This document shows, piece by piece, positions 1-8,419 of a DNA stretch of 34,301 nt (within the stretch, counting starts at the first letter, position 1; each line of letters opens with the position of its first letter). The stretch covers positions 1-34,301 of the forward strand of contig MFIM01000012.1 in the NCBI GenBank assembly GCA_001780725.1, read 5' to 3'. This stretch comes from Candidatus Giovannonibacteria bacterium RIFCSPLOWO2_02_FULL_45_28. GTDB taxonomy: Bacteria > Patescibacteriota > Minisyncoccia > UBA11713 > 2-01-FULL-45-33. Both the position numbers and the translations under genes were made by a program. The notes under the pieces were generated by a model. That model made no database searches and had not been told where the DNA came from. It saw nothing but the letters and a program-made list of their open reading frames with translations.

Positions 1-84
1 ATCTTTTTTATGAGATTTATGCTGGTAATATCCCCTTAATCCTACCAGCGACGGCGCCGCAGGGGTATTACCGATGTATCTCAT
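1..84 (-). CDS. Possible partial ORF running off the left edge (MRYIGNTPAAPSLVGLRGYYQHKSHKKD...)
   Basis: Minus frame open from ATG at 84 to window start; overlaps a large imperfect inverted repeat; no family recognised. Confidence 0.25.
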   Translation of the reverse strand, partial: MRYIGNTPAAPSLVGLRGYYQHKSHKKD

Positions 85-110
85 CTTCTTCAGTCTCATT
101 TTTCAACAAA

Positions 111-311
111 TCATACATGCGCAATCTCATCCGTCAGCGCCGGATGAGTCGTCTGATCGTCATAAGCAAAAGAAACCGCAGGCAACAATAACAATAAAAA
201 GAGCAAGCCGAATATTCTTGAGCGGGTTTTGCCACCAGGCAACCCCGAGAGCCGCTTCGGCCGCGAGGAAAGCAAAATAATATTTGGCTTGTTCTTGCAC
301 ATTAAACCCAA
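111..311 (-). pseudogene. Secreted-protein N-terminal fragment (signal peptide ...LLFLLLLLPAVSFA-YDDQTTHPALTDEIAHV), probably frame-disrupted
   Basis: Clear signal peptide but the ORF stops after ~66 aa; an overlapping frame continues as YDLLKNETEEDEIHR. Confidence 0.4.
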
Positions 312-354
312 CTAAGCAAAATCTACTTGAGTGGTCAAGCTCAAAGCGCCCGCT

Positions 355-645
355 CTATTTTCTTCTGCCCATATACACTCCGAGAAACGCACCCACCAAA
401 GAAACCACGATGTCCAAAGCCCCGATAATCACAATAAAAACCGGCGCCACCACCAGCACCCCCAGTATCCCCAAGCCGGTTTTTTCCAAATGAACAAAAG
501 CAAAATAAACCCACACATTTACCCCAGCCGCAAAAATCCCCAAAAACGGCGCTGCAAGTAAGGTCCAATATCTTTTTATTTTAAATCCAATCAAATAGGA
601 AACTCCGAACACCGCCGAAAACAAAATCCAAAATATGTAATTCAT
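355..645 (-). CDS. Small multi-pass membrane protein, hypothetical
   Basis: 96 aa ORF with several hydrophobic helices. Confidence 0.65.
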   Translation of the reverse strand: MNYIFWILFSAVFGVSYLIGFKIKRYWTLLAAPFLGIFAAGVNVWVYFAFVHLEKTGLGILGVLVVAPVFIVIIGALDIVVSLVGAFLGVYMGRRK

Positions 646-682
646 ATTCTCCTAATTTTTTGTTGGCCAGAACATAAATCCA

Positions 683-1162
683 CTAAATCGTAATGGATTC
701 TGAGTTTTTATTCAAGCTCGTTTTTGATTTTGACTGGAGATTATAATTTTTTATTATCTCTAAACAATCTTTGTACGCTTCTGCCTTGCCGCAAATAAAT
801 TCATTCATTCCAAATTCTACTATTTTCTTATTATCTGGAAATTTCTTTTGGCAAGCATTTTTATAGCTGCGAACTAATTTAAAAATTTGTAATTCCAAAG
901 ATTTTTTATTGATTTTTTCTAAAAATCCTTTGGCCATAAACTCGATGGTTGACTCATCCAAATTTTTTAAATTTTCCCAAAGCTGAAAGGTCTGATATTT
1001 ATCGTCCAGCTTGATATTCTTCCATTCGTTTGGTTCAATTTCTACAAAATCATCATCTTCTTCGGAGTATTCGCGATTCATAACAATAAATGGGAAATAA
1101 AAATTTTTATTTGTATCTAAATATTCTAATATTTGAATTGCCAATTCTCTACTAATATCCAT
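683..1162 (-). CDS. Hypothetical protein, acidic, 159 aa
   Basis: Complete ORF in the same orientation as its neighbours. Confidence 0.65.
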   Translation of the reverse strand: MDISRELAIQILEYLDTNKNFYFPFIVMNREYSEEDDDFVEIEPNEWKNIKLDDKYQTFQLWENLKNLDESTIEFMAKGFLEKINKKSLELQIFKLVRSYKNACQKKFPDNKKIVEFGMNEFICGKAEAYKDCLEIIKNYNLQSKSKTSLNKNSESITI

Positions 1163-1209
1163 ACCCGATCCTTGATCGTTTTAGTACAATAGTCAAAAGT
1201 GGATAACTA

Positions 1210-1980
1210 TTACCGTAAACAATAACGTCCTTGTCCCATAAATTGCAGATAGCCCTTATCTCTTAAAATCTGCAACTGTTGACGGATTTTGTCTTTGACA
1301 TGTCGGTTGCCGGGGTGTTTGTTGCCCAATTCGCGTTCAAACGCATATACATCGTCCAAAATGAAATTGACCCGATTGAGCTTCTCAATGCATTTCATAA
1401 CATCCAACACCCACCCGCGTGCGCCAATTTCTTTCTCCTCGCGCAAAAACAAGGTTTTCTGCCATTGCGAAAGCACTTTCTTTTTCGGTTCAATAACATG
1501 ATTTTTAATAAAAAATATTTTTCCTGCAGATGGGATATTTTGAAAAGAAATATTGCAGCCAATCCAGCCAGCACGCCTCGCCGTTTGTGAAAGCGGCTTG
1601 CGTTTTTCGATTATCTCGGGGACGAAAAAATGTTTCGGTACAACCAAAAAATTTGACACATCAAAATTAGCCGAGTTATAACTCAATAAAAACAAATTTG
1701 GTATCACATTGCTTCGTAGACGCTCCATCATTGTCCGATATGCGCCATCGACAATTTTTGTGCCAAAATTTTCCTGTTTACTTTTTAATTCGTAGTCCTC
1801 ATTACAGTTTGAGCAATAAAAATCCGCAACAGGCCGATTATTTGGATACTTGTCAATGTTTAAGCGCCCGCAATTAGGACAGAAGGCGACATTATCAACC
1901 CACGCTTCCGTCAAAACACGCGCTTTTTGTTGAGCACTTTTATAATTTTTCGCAAGTTTTGTATCAAAGGTTAGTTGCAT
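1210..1980 (-). CDS. dpnC: DpnI-like type IIM (methyl-directed) restriction endonuclease
   Basis: Strong recall-based match to DpnI: YKSxxQKARVLTExWV, FCPNCG, NRPVADFYCxxCxEDYELKSK, DGAYxTMMxR, RRAGWIGCNI, C-terminal HVKDKIRQQLQILRDKGYLQFMGQGRY. Start placed at internal Met (MQLTFDTKL). Confidence 0.92.
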   Translation of the reverse strand: MQLTFDTKLAKNYKSAQQKARVLTEAWVDNVAFCPNCGRLNIDKYPNNRPVADFYCSNCNEDYELKSKQENFGTKIVDGAYRTMMERLRSNVIPNLFLLSYNSANFDVSNFLVVPKHFFVPEIIEKRKPLSQTARRAGWIGCNISFQNIPSAGKIFFIKNHVIEPKKKVLSQWQKTLFLREEKEIGARGWVLDVMKCIEKLNRVNFILDDVYAFERELGNKHPGNRHVKDKIRQQLQILRDKGYLQFMGQGRYCLR

Positions 1981-2016
1981 GGAAACGTTTGATGAAATTG
2001 TCAACATCCAATCAAA

Positions 2017-2499
2017 TTACAAATCCAAAATTTTCCAAACGCCATTCGGGCCCCTAGCAATATCTATAGCCAAAGCCAGTTGATTAGAATCATTATAAAT
2101 ATAAAAGGTAAAACGTGTATCACTAAGCGCTTTTTTTTCTTTAGGCCTATTTAAATCAGATGCCATAAGACCTAGTTGATTTTTATTTTTGATTTCTATT
2201 AATTTCCCTCTCCACTTTTCCTGTTCATCAATCACAAAATATTTCGCTGCCAAATCGGTGTCGCCTTTTTTGAGGGCGTCAATGAAGAAGGCGAGGGTTT
2301 CTTCGGGCGTTTTGCCGCCGTAAGTGTCCTCGGTGTAACGCTTTTGCGTGGCGTCGTATGCCGCTTGCTGGCGCGCCTGCTCGCGCTGAATTTTGTATTT
2401 CGCGTAAAAATTAGTTCCCGAAACCACCAAAAACCCGAGCGCCACCAGCCCCAACAGCCCCGCAAAAAATTTCCAAAAATGTTTATTAAGCAAACTCAT
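2017..2499 (-). CDS. Single-pass membrane protein, hypothetical (DUF4878-like shape)
   Basis: N-terminal TM helix then ETLAFFIDALKKGDTDLAAKYF-type domain. Confidence 0.6.
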   Translation of the reverse strand: MSLLNKHFWKFFAGLLGLVALGFLVVSGTNFYAKYKIQREQARQQAAYDATQKRYTEDTYGGKTPEETLAFFIDALKKGDTDLAAKYFVIDEQEKWRGKLIEIKNKNQLGLMASDLNRPKEKKALSDTRFTFYIYNDSNQLALAIDIARGPNGVWKILDL

Positions 2500-2564
2500 G
2501 GTTATTTTCTAACCCTAGCTCCGGTCACCCTTTCCGTCAAGCCGCCCACCCCCCACCTCTCCAC

Positions 2565-2604
2565 AAAAACATTCCGACATTCTCAAGAATGTCGGAATGT
2601 TTTT
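2565..2604. repeat. Palindrome copy 1: AAAAACATTCCGACATTC-TCAA-GAATGTCGGAATGTTTTT, 18-bp arms
   Basis: Perfect inverted repeat with flanking A/T runs; stop codon of the ArsR-like gene lies in its loop. Confidence 0.9.
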
Positions 2605-2870
2605 AGAAAGCTGGAGAAAATTTTGCCGTATGGAGAAAGTGTGTGGATAACGGATCGACCTCTGTATTCTTTGTTGATGAGTCCGGCGTGAGCAAGACGC
2701 CGGGTATGCTCCGAGATGGTTTTGAAATTACAATTTAAACTATTCGCGATTTCCTCAACCGTAAGACTATCGTTTTGGGAAACCAACAATAAAATATCAA
2801 TCCTCCGGTGGTTAGCAACCCCCTTGAAATGCCGTTCCATCTGTTTTGCTGTTTTTAAATTTTTCGCCAT
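2583..2870 (-). CDS. ArsR-family winged-helix transcriptional regulator
   Basis: NHRRIDILLLVSQNDSLTVEEIANSLNCNFKTISEHTRRLAHAGLINKEYRGRSVIHTL is an ArsR-type HTH. Confidence 0.8.
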   Translation of the reverse strand: MAKNLKTAKQMERHFKGVANHRRIDILLLVSQNDSLTVEEIANSLNCNFKTISEHTRRLAHAGLINKEYRGRSVIHTLSPYGKIFSSFLKTFRHS

Positions 2871-2883
2871 ACCCTACTTTACC

Positions 2884-2921
2884 ACAACATTCCGACATTC
2901 TCAAGAATGTCGGAATGTTGT
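2884..2921. repeat. Palindrome copy 2: ACAACATTCCGACATTC-TCAA-GAATGTCGGAATGTTGT, 17-bp arms
   Basis: Perfect inverted repeat directly upstream of the ArsR-like gene; same core as 2565-2604. Confidence 0.9.
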
Positions 2922-2940
2922 ATGCGGTTGTATGCAGAGA

Positions 2941-3189
2941 TTAGATTTTATAAATTCTATGCCACCAGTATTTACCTTGCCGGAAACCCAGATATGCGCC
3001 CGCCAAAAAAACGACAACCGCACCGATGTTATGTATCAAAACCCACGTCTCCCACGTCATCCCGAGGCCGTATGTCGCGAAATTATTAATCAAAAGATTG
3101 ATATACCAAATTTCAATAATTGCGTGTGCCAAAAACTGCAAAATAATCCCAAGGAGAATGAATAAAATTATGTAGATGGTCTTTTTCAT
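2941..3189 (-). CDS. Small membrane protein, hypothetical (82 aa)
   Basis: MKKTIYIILFILLGIILQFLAHAIIEIWYINLLINNF..., start at internal Met of the longer ORF. Confidence 0.7.
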   Translation of the reverse strand: MKKTIYIILFILLGIILQFLAHAIIEIWYINLLINNFATYGLGMTWETWVLIHNIGAVVVFLAGAYLGFRQGKYWWHRIYKI

Positions 3190-3219
3190 GTGTGACGCTA
3201 TAATGGATACAGAACAAAA

Positions 3220-3393
3220 ATGCGTATGAAAAAATTTCTGTGGTGGTTCGTATTTGACATCATTGACCCGATTTTGAGCCAATTCATGCTTTGGTACATG
3301 CGCTTTATAGTCGTTGCGGTTGCATCGGTATTTATTGTGCATTTTCTAAAAGTCATTTTTGGAATAGATTTGATTGCATACTTTTTTCAATAA
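3220..3393 (+). CDS. Small membrane protein, hypothetical (MRMKKFLWWFVFDIIDPILSQFMLWYM...AYFFQ)
   Basis: 57-codon ORF preceded by CGCTATAAT and followed by a terminator; below the ORF-track cutoff. Confidence 0.6.
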   Translation: MRMKKFLWWFVFDIIDPILSQFMLWYMRFIVVAVASVFIVHFLKVIFGIDLIAYFFQ

Positions 3394-3421
3394 TATCACG
3401 AAACGTTTTTGATCAAATTAA

Positions 3422-3446
3422 AGTCCGCTTGAGCGGATTTTTTTTA
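3422..3446 (+). terminator. Intrinsic terminator
   Basis: TCCGCT-TG-AGCGGA followed by a T run. Confidence 0.75.
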
Positions 3447-3503
3447 CTGCAGTTTGTAAATATTAAAAATTAATTTGATAATCTTAAAAATTTTCATAAT
3501 TTT

Positions 3504-4073
3504 TTATCCGCCGCCCTGCCAGCGCAAAATCGCTTTAAACGGATAAATCAGCATAATGATGTTTAACGCAAGATTGTCGCGAATGTAATAGCCCACAAAA
3601 AGCTCCAGTCCGATTGCGATTAAAACAATCGTCCACATCGGCATGCGCCAAGCCATCCAGAACCCCAGAACCATAAAAAGCGCGTCAAAAACCGAATTAA
3701 TAACGCTGTCTCCGTAATAATCCAAAGAAATCGTGGTTTCGCGGTATCTGTTTATAGTAAAATCCGTATTTTCAAAAATTTCCCAGCCAACCTCCACAAA
3801 CAAAGCGAGTAAAAATCTCAAACCGAGCGACCAGCCGCGCTTCCGGCCAATACGCCAGAAAAACCAATAAAAAATAAAGCCGTGAATGATATGTGAAAAA
3901 GAATACCAATCGGAAAGATGCTGGGAATTTTCGGAGCTTACAACCACGCCCTGCCAAAGCTTTACATAACCGCATTTGCAAATCGGCACCCTTCCCATCC
4001 AAAGCAAAATAGCGGCAAACACCAAAAGAACCGCAATTGCGGCAGTAAACCAAAACCAAGAAAAGCTTTTCAT
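3504..4073 (-). CDS. DUF2585 (UPF0314-like) membrane protein
   Basis: GWEIFENTDFTINRYRETTISLDYYGDSVINSVFD motif. Confidence 0.75.
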   Translation of the reverse strand: MKSFSWFWFTAAIAVLLVFAAILLWMGRVPICKCGYVKLWQGVVVSSENSQHLSDWYSFSHIIHGFIFYWFFWRIGRKRGWSLGLRFLLALFVEVGWEIFENTDFTINRYRETTISLDYYGDSVINSVFDALFMVLGFWMAWRMPMWTIVLIAIGLELFVGYYIRDNLALNIIMLIYPFKAILRWQGGG

Positions 4074-4093
4074 TTATTCATATTAGCACAAAT

Positions 4094-4120
4094 AAAAAAG
4101 CGCCCGCTGGAGCGGGCGCA
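4094..4120 (-). terminator. Intrinsic terminator of the 4121-4891 gene
   Basis: GCGCCCGCT/AGCGGGCGC hairpin plus T run on minus strand. Confidence 0.8.
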
Positions 4121-4891
4121 CTAATTTACTACAAATTTTGCCTTGAGATGACGCAGCGTAGAAAGGCGGTAATTGCCTGCAAGGGTGGCTAAAATTTCCG
4201 TTTCTTTTTTTGTTAATTTTGGCTTTGTAAGAAAATCGCGAGCGAGAAGCATTAGATCGTATCTAGGCGCTCCCAAAATCGCTTGAATGTATCTGGAATT
4301 CTCCCGCAAAAAATCGGATAGCTCGTCGTAATCAATATACAAAGAAGAATCTCCGAAATCAATCCGCTTCCAACAGCGGTTAAGTTTGAGCCGACCGTAG
4401 CGCCACATCTGATGCACAATATTTTGAGATTTTTTGCCGTTTTCCGAATCGGTAACATCTTGGCTGACGGCTATGCCAGCTTTGCTAAAATAAAAAACGA
4501 ATTCGTCCCATTCGTGTATTTTTACCGTACCCTCTCCGGGATATTCCCGCAAAAAATAATCTGTGCCTTCAACCCACTCGTAAAGATAAGCCTCTTCTTT
4601 TTCTTTCTGGTCGCTTACGGAACCCAACGGTCTGGCGATGTGCGGAAAAGTGTATCGGCCGACTTGGCAAAAATAATCATCCAGTTTTTTTAATATTAAA
4701 TGCTTGAAAAACAAACGGTCGCCCATGCCGGGATTCGGCGAAAAACATTTTCTGTAAGCCGCTATCGCAATCTCATTGCTTCGCATCGCTCCGCCCCAGC
4801 CCGGAAAAAAATTGCGGGCTTCCGCAGACACTTCGGCTTCTTCACCAGCTCCACCTTCATCAAGCGGATCAATCACAATGTGATTCTTCAC
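4121..4891 (-). CDS. Hypothetical protein, 256 aa
   Basis: Complete ORF with its own terminator; no family recognised. Confidence 0.65.
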   Translation of the reverse strand: MKNHIVIDPLDEGGAGEEAEVSAEARNFFPGWGGAMRSNEIAIAAYRKCFSPNPGMGDRLFFKHLILKKLDDYFCQVGRYTFPHIARPLGSVSDQKEKEEAYLYEWVEGTDYFLREYPGEGTVKIHEWDEFVFYFSKAGIAVSQDVTDSENGKKSQNIVHQMWRYGRLKLNRCWKRIDFGDSSLYIDYDELSDFLRENSRYIQAILGAPRYDLMLLARDFLTKPKLTKKETEILATLAGNYRLSTLRHLKAKFVVN

Positions 4892-5055
4892 AGAATGTCA
4901 CAATTCTCTAATCCAAAAATAACACAAATTCGCGCACAAGCCAAACCAAAAACCGTCTTCGAAAAATCAAAAAGGGCACGCTGGTGCCCTTTTAAATTTC
5001 TCTACATCAAAATATAAAGTCCGGAGAGATAAGAAATGAGCCAAGCCAAAAAATA

Positions 5056-5082
5056 AAATAGCGCGTTTCGCGCTATTTTGCT
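5056..5082 (-). terminator. Terminator of the phoH-like gene
   Basis: AAAATAGCGCG-AAA-CGCGCTATTTT-type hairpin. Confidence 0.7.
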
Positions 5083-6490
5083 AGGTTTGTGTTCTTTGTT
5101 TAGCCCGCTCAATCATGTCCTGCACCACATCATCCCTTTCCGAAATGGGCATATTAAGATGGCCGTAATATTCCGCGCCTGCAAGCAACGCAATGGTGCT
5201 TACAAGGCCATTGGATATTGAATCCAGATGTGGACGGACAATTTGAGTCGGATCGCCGGTAAAAACTATTTTTGATCCCTCTCCTAGGCGCGTCCTGACA
5301 ATCTCCGCTTCCTTTGGGGTTATATTTTGAGTTTCATCTGCGATCACGAATTGATTGAAAAACGTGTCTCCCTGAAGATACATAATTGGACCAATCTCTA
5401 AAGAGTCTCCCAAAGACGCTTCAGTAATTTCTAAATCACTAGATCTGGATTTTTTAGAAGATTTTTTCTTATCATCTTTTGCCGGATGACCAAGCATTCT
5501 ATTAAATAATTTTAAAATCGGCTTTTTCCAATCCTTAAATTTTTCGTGCAAGTCTCCAGGCATAAAACCAAGCTCCAAACCAACTCCTGCAGGCGTGCGA
5601 AAAACTGTAAGTTGGTTATATAAGCCTCCTAGTTGTTCTATGCCCGCGCATAGGCTCATAAGCGTTTTGCCAGCTCCAGCAACCCCACACAGAGTCAGAA
5701 CGCGAACAGAAGGATCCGTAAGCAGCGCGTAAGCAAACCACTGATACATATTTCTCGGAATGAGTTCGTCGGCTGTTTTTTTGCTACGCGGTTTTACCAA
5801 AACAAACGTGTGAGCCTGTTTTTTATAAATCGCCATGGCTTCTTGGCCATCGCTGTTGCGGATTAGGCAGCACTGGTTTGGATGCAAATTCAAATCGGAA
5901 GCAAGCGCATCTTTTATAAAACTTTCGTCCAAAGATCCAACCTTCAAAAGCTCCGCCACCGCCCCAAGCTCGTCTTTTTCCAACACAATGGTTGAAAAGC
6001 CGGAATAAAGTTCGTTTAAAGACGACACAAGCTTATCGTGCTTATAGTCTTGAGCGAGAAGCCCGCACGCGTTTGCTTTTATGCGCATGCTGTTTTCTTT
6101 GCTGACAACAATAACTTGCCGACATGGATTCGCATTTTGAAGTTTCTTGGCCAGCAAAATCATCCTGTTATCATTGGTTTTTTCCAAACCAACAGGCAAA
6201 AGCTGGAAATCCTCATCAGAAGTATAAGAAATGAAAATCCTGCCGCCGCCGCGCGTAGGCACGCCATTTGTAAGCGATCCTTGATCGGAGAAGGCCACGA
6301 TTTTTCTTAAAGCGGCTCTGGCTGATGCGCCCTTTTCTCCATCCGCCTTTTTCAAACCCTCTAGCTCCTCAACAACGGCTATGTGCAAAAAAACACAGTT
6401 GTCTCCAAAATTCTCCAAAGCCTCATCTTCATGCATCGGAACGCTTGTATCCACAACGTAAATCTTTGGCGTCTCTGGTGTATCGCTCAA
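5081..6490 (-). CDS. PhoH-family protein with N-terminal PIN domain (PhoH2-like PIN-ATPase)
   Basis: N-term IYVVDTSVPMHEDEALENF...ALRKIVAF (PIN), C-term GVAGAGKTLMSLCAGIEQ and FVIADETQNITPKEAEIVRTRLGEGSKIVFTGDPTQI (PhoH). TTG start chosen because AGGAGGT lies 5 nt upstream. Confidence 0.88.
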   Translation of the reverse strand: MSDTPETPKIYVVDTSVPMHEDEALENFGDNCVFLHIAVVEELEGLKKADGEKGASARAALRKIVAFSDQGSLTNGVPTRGGGRIFISYTSDEDFQLLPVGLEKTNDNRMILLAKKLQNANPCRQVIVVSKENSMRIKANACGLLAQDYKHDKLVSSLNELYSGFSTIVLEKDELGAVAELLKVGSLDESFIKDALASDLNLHPNQCCLIRNSDGQEAMAIYKKQAHTFVLVKPRSKKTADELIPRNMYQWFAYALLTDPSVRVLTLCGVAGAGKTLMSLCAGIEQLGGLYNQLTVFRTPAGVGLELGFMPGDLHEKFKDWKKPILKLFNRMLGHPAKDDKKKSSKKSRSSDLEITEASLGDSLEIGPIMYLQGDTFFNQFVIADETQNITPKEAEIVRTRLGEGSKIVFTGDPTQIVRPHLDSISNGLVSTIALLAGAEYYGHLNMPISERDDVVQDMIERAKQRTQT

Positions 6491-6644
6491 AAAGCACCTC
6501 CTGATGCTAGACTTCTTTGTCAAAAAGCCTTATTTGTAAGATTAAATTATTGTGAGAATTTGTCAAATTGTATTTGACTTCGATCTTAAAGTATGCTAGG
6601 GTAAAACAAGAAAGAAAAAGGCTTGGTCAGGAAGGAGATTTGCA

Positions 6645-7565
6645 ATGGGATTAGTTGAACATTGTGAAAATTTGGGGTGGGAGGGGTGTATTAATATAGA
6701 CAAAAAACCGGAAAGCGTTTTGCTTGTTAAAAACCTCTTGCGTAATACAAAGATCAATGAGGAGCTTAAAAAACACAGGTGGCCTAACACTCGCTATTAT
6801 GTTGATATGGTTACAGCCGAGCTTGAAAAAAACGGCGAGCTGCAAAAGCCGTGGCGGTGGGAACTTGCCGGATCCGGAAAAATCTCATGGTGGGCCGGGA
6901 ATGAAACTCTGCAAGAAGAGTTTCAAGCGCTCGCGCTGGAAGTAAAAGTTAAATTTTCTAAGAAATCAAAATTCAATATCGATAGCCCAGCGCAGAAAGA
7001 ATTTTTAAGTCATGTCGCGGAGCGCGTCCTGCAAGATGATACACTGCTTTTGCGGGCGGCGGATGCCACAGTAGAGTGCGAGAGTCTTGAAGAAACAGGC
7101 CTTCAAATTACGGAAAAAGAGCTCATTCACCGATTCACCGGCAAAAACAGGGACAGCGGCGGTCCATATCCGAAATTTCTTTATTTAGTTAAATCTGCAG
7201 AAGGCGAATTACGCAACGAACCAGTTAAAACAACTATTTCAGCGCCGAAATGGGTTAAGCTCCGAGATCTCTATGTGTGGAAAGATCGCGATGTTGAAGA
7301 AGAGCAGTTTTTAATTCACAAGAGCCACTTAGGAGCGATATTAATAGCTCTTAAGAAATTTATAGACGGCGGTGAACCAAAATTCCAGCATCTAGCCAAT
7401 TTGCTTGAAAAGAGAATGGTCAGACCGTACTACAATAATCCACGCGCCGCCGAACAGGAAAAAGCCATTAGAGCGCCAGAAGAAGAAAAGCAGACTCCGG
7501 CAATCAATTACGAAAGCTGGAGGGAGGTAGCCGAAGACAGCAAAATCAAGCCGCTACGCAAGTAG
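6645..7565 (+). CDS. Hypothetical protein with degenerate NUDIX-like region
   Basis: AADATVECESLEETGLQITEKELIHRF resembles a NUDIX box; good SD (GGAAGGAG). Confidence 0.6.
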   Translation: MGLVEHCENLGWEGCINIDKKPESVLLVKNLLRNTKINEELKKHRWPNTRYYVDMVTAELEKNGELQKPWRWELAGSGKISWWAGNETLQEEFQALALEVKVKFSKKSKFNIDSPAQKEFLSHVAERVLQDDTLLLRAADATVECESLEETGLQITEKELIHRFTGKNRDSGGPYPKFLYLVKSAEGELRNEPVKTTISAPKWVKLRDLYVWKDRDVEEEQFLIHKSHLGAILIALKKFIDGGEPKFQHLANLLEKRMVRPYYNNPRAAEQEKAIRAPEEEKQTPAINYESWREVAEDSKIKPLRK

Positions 7566-7576
7566 CGGCTTTTATT
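7551..7576 (+). terminator. Intrinsic terminator
   Basis: AGCCGCTAC-GCAA-GTAGCGGCT then T-rich. Confidence 0.8.
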
Positions 7577-7577
7577 T

Positions 7578-7716
7578 ACCCCCACACCAATTGAGTTATT
7601 GCAAATTTTCTGTGGGAATAGTTACTAACAGTTTTCAATGCAAAATATTAAGCGAGGTTTAGGCAAGTAAATATAAATTTGCGTCAGCCACAGAATACCT
7701 CAATTGGTGTGGGGGT
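7578..7716. repeat. 139-bp inverted-repeat element, 23-bp termini (ACCCCCACACCAATTGAGTTATT / AATACCTCAATTGGTGTGGGGGT)
   Basis: Termini match with one mismatch; internal arms GCAAATTT/AAATTTGC and TTCTGTGG/CCACAGAA. Confidence 0.85.
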
Positions 7717-8409
7717 TTATCCCCAATTTTTCACTTTTAGCGCGGCCTCGGCGGCACTTTGCTGCGCCATCTGTTTAGACGCGCCTTCGCCTTCGGCTAC
7801 CAACTCCTTCCCCAAATAAACTCCGACAATAAAATGCTTGTCGTGATCCGGCCCCCATTCTTTAATAACTTGATAAGTAGGAGTAATCCCGACGCGCTCT
7901 TGGGCTTCTTCTTGAAAAAGACTTTTTGCGTCCCTGTAGAGTTTTTTTTCTAAAATTTCTGAAAGTTTCGCGGTCAAAACTCTTAAAATAAAATCCCGCG
8001 TCGGGTTGTAACCTTGGTCAAGATAGATCGCCCCTACAACCGCTTCAAAGGTGTTTGCTAAAATGTACTGCCTCGCACGGCCTATGTCTTTCGCCTCGCC
8101 GCGCGAAAGCAGCAAAAAATTATTAAAATCCAGCTCGCTCGCCACAGCCCCAAGCATATTTGCGTTAACCAAAGAAGCGCGCAGAGCCGTCAAATCGCCC
8201 TCCGGTTTTTCCGGAAATTTTTCATAGAGATATTCGGTAATCACAAGCTCTAAAACCGCATCTCCTAAAAACTCAAGCCGCTCGTTGTGTCCGCCACCCA
8301 TATTCGGGTTCTCATTTAAATAAGAACGGTGAGTTAAAGCTGTACGCAAAAGATCTTTGTTATGAAAAACAATGCCCAATGTTTCTTCAAATTTTGATAA
8401 GTTAAGCAA
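7717..8409 (-). CDS. rnc: Ribonuclease III
   Basis: NERLEFLGDAVLELVITEYLY, ANTFEAVVGAIYLDQGY, C-terminal dsRBD. Confidence 0.97.
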   Translation of the reverse strand: MLNLSKFEETLGIVFHNKDLLRTALTHRSYLNENPNMGGGHNERLEFLGDAVLELVITEYLYEKFPEKPEGDLTALRASLVNANMLGAVASELDFNNFLLLSRGEAKDIGRARQYILANTFEAVVGAIYLDQGYNPTRDFILRVLTAKLSEILEKKLYRDAKSLFQEEAQERVGITPTYQVIKEWGPDHDKHFIVGVYLGKELVAEGEGASKQMAQQSAAEAALKVKNWG

Positions 8410-8419
8410 GTTAAGTGAA

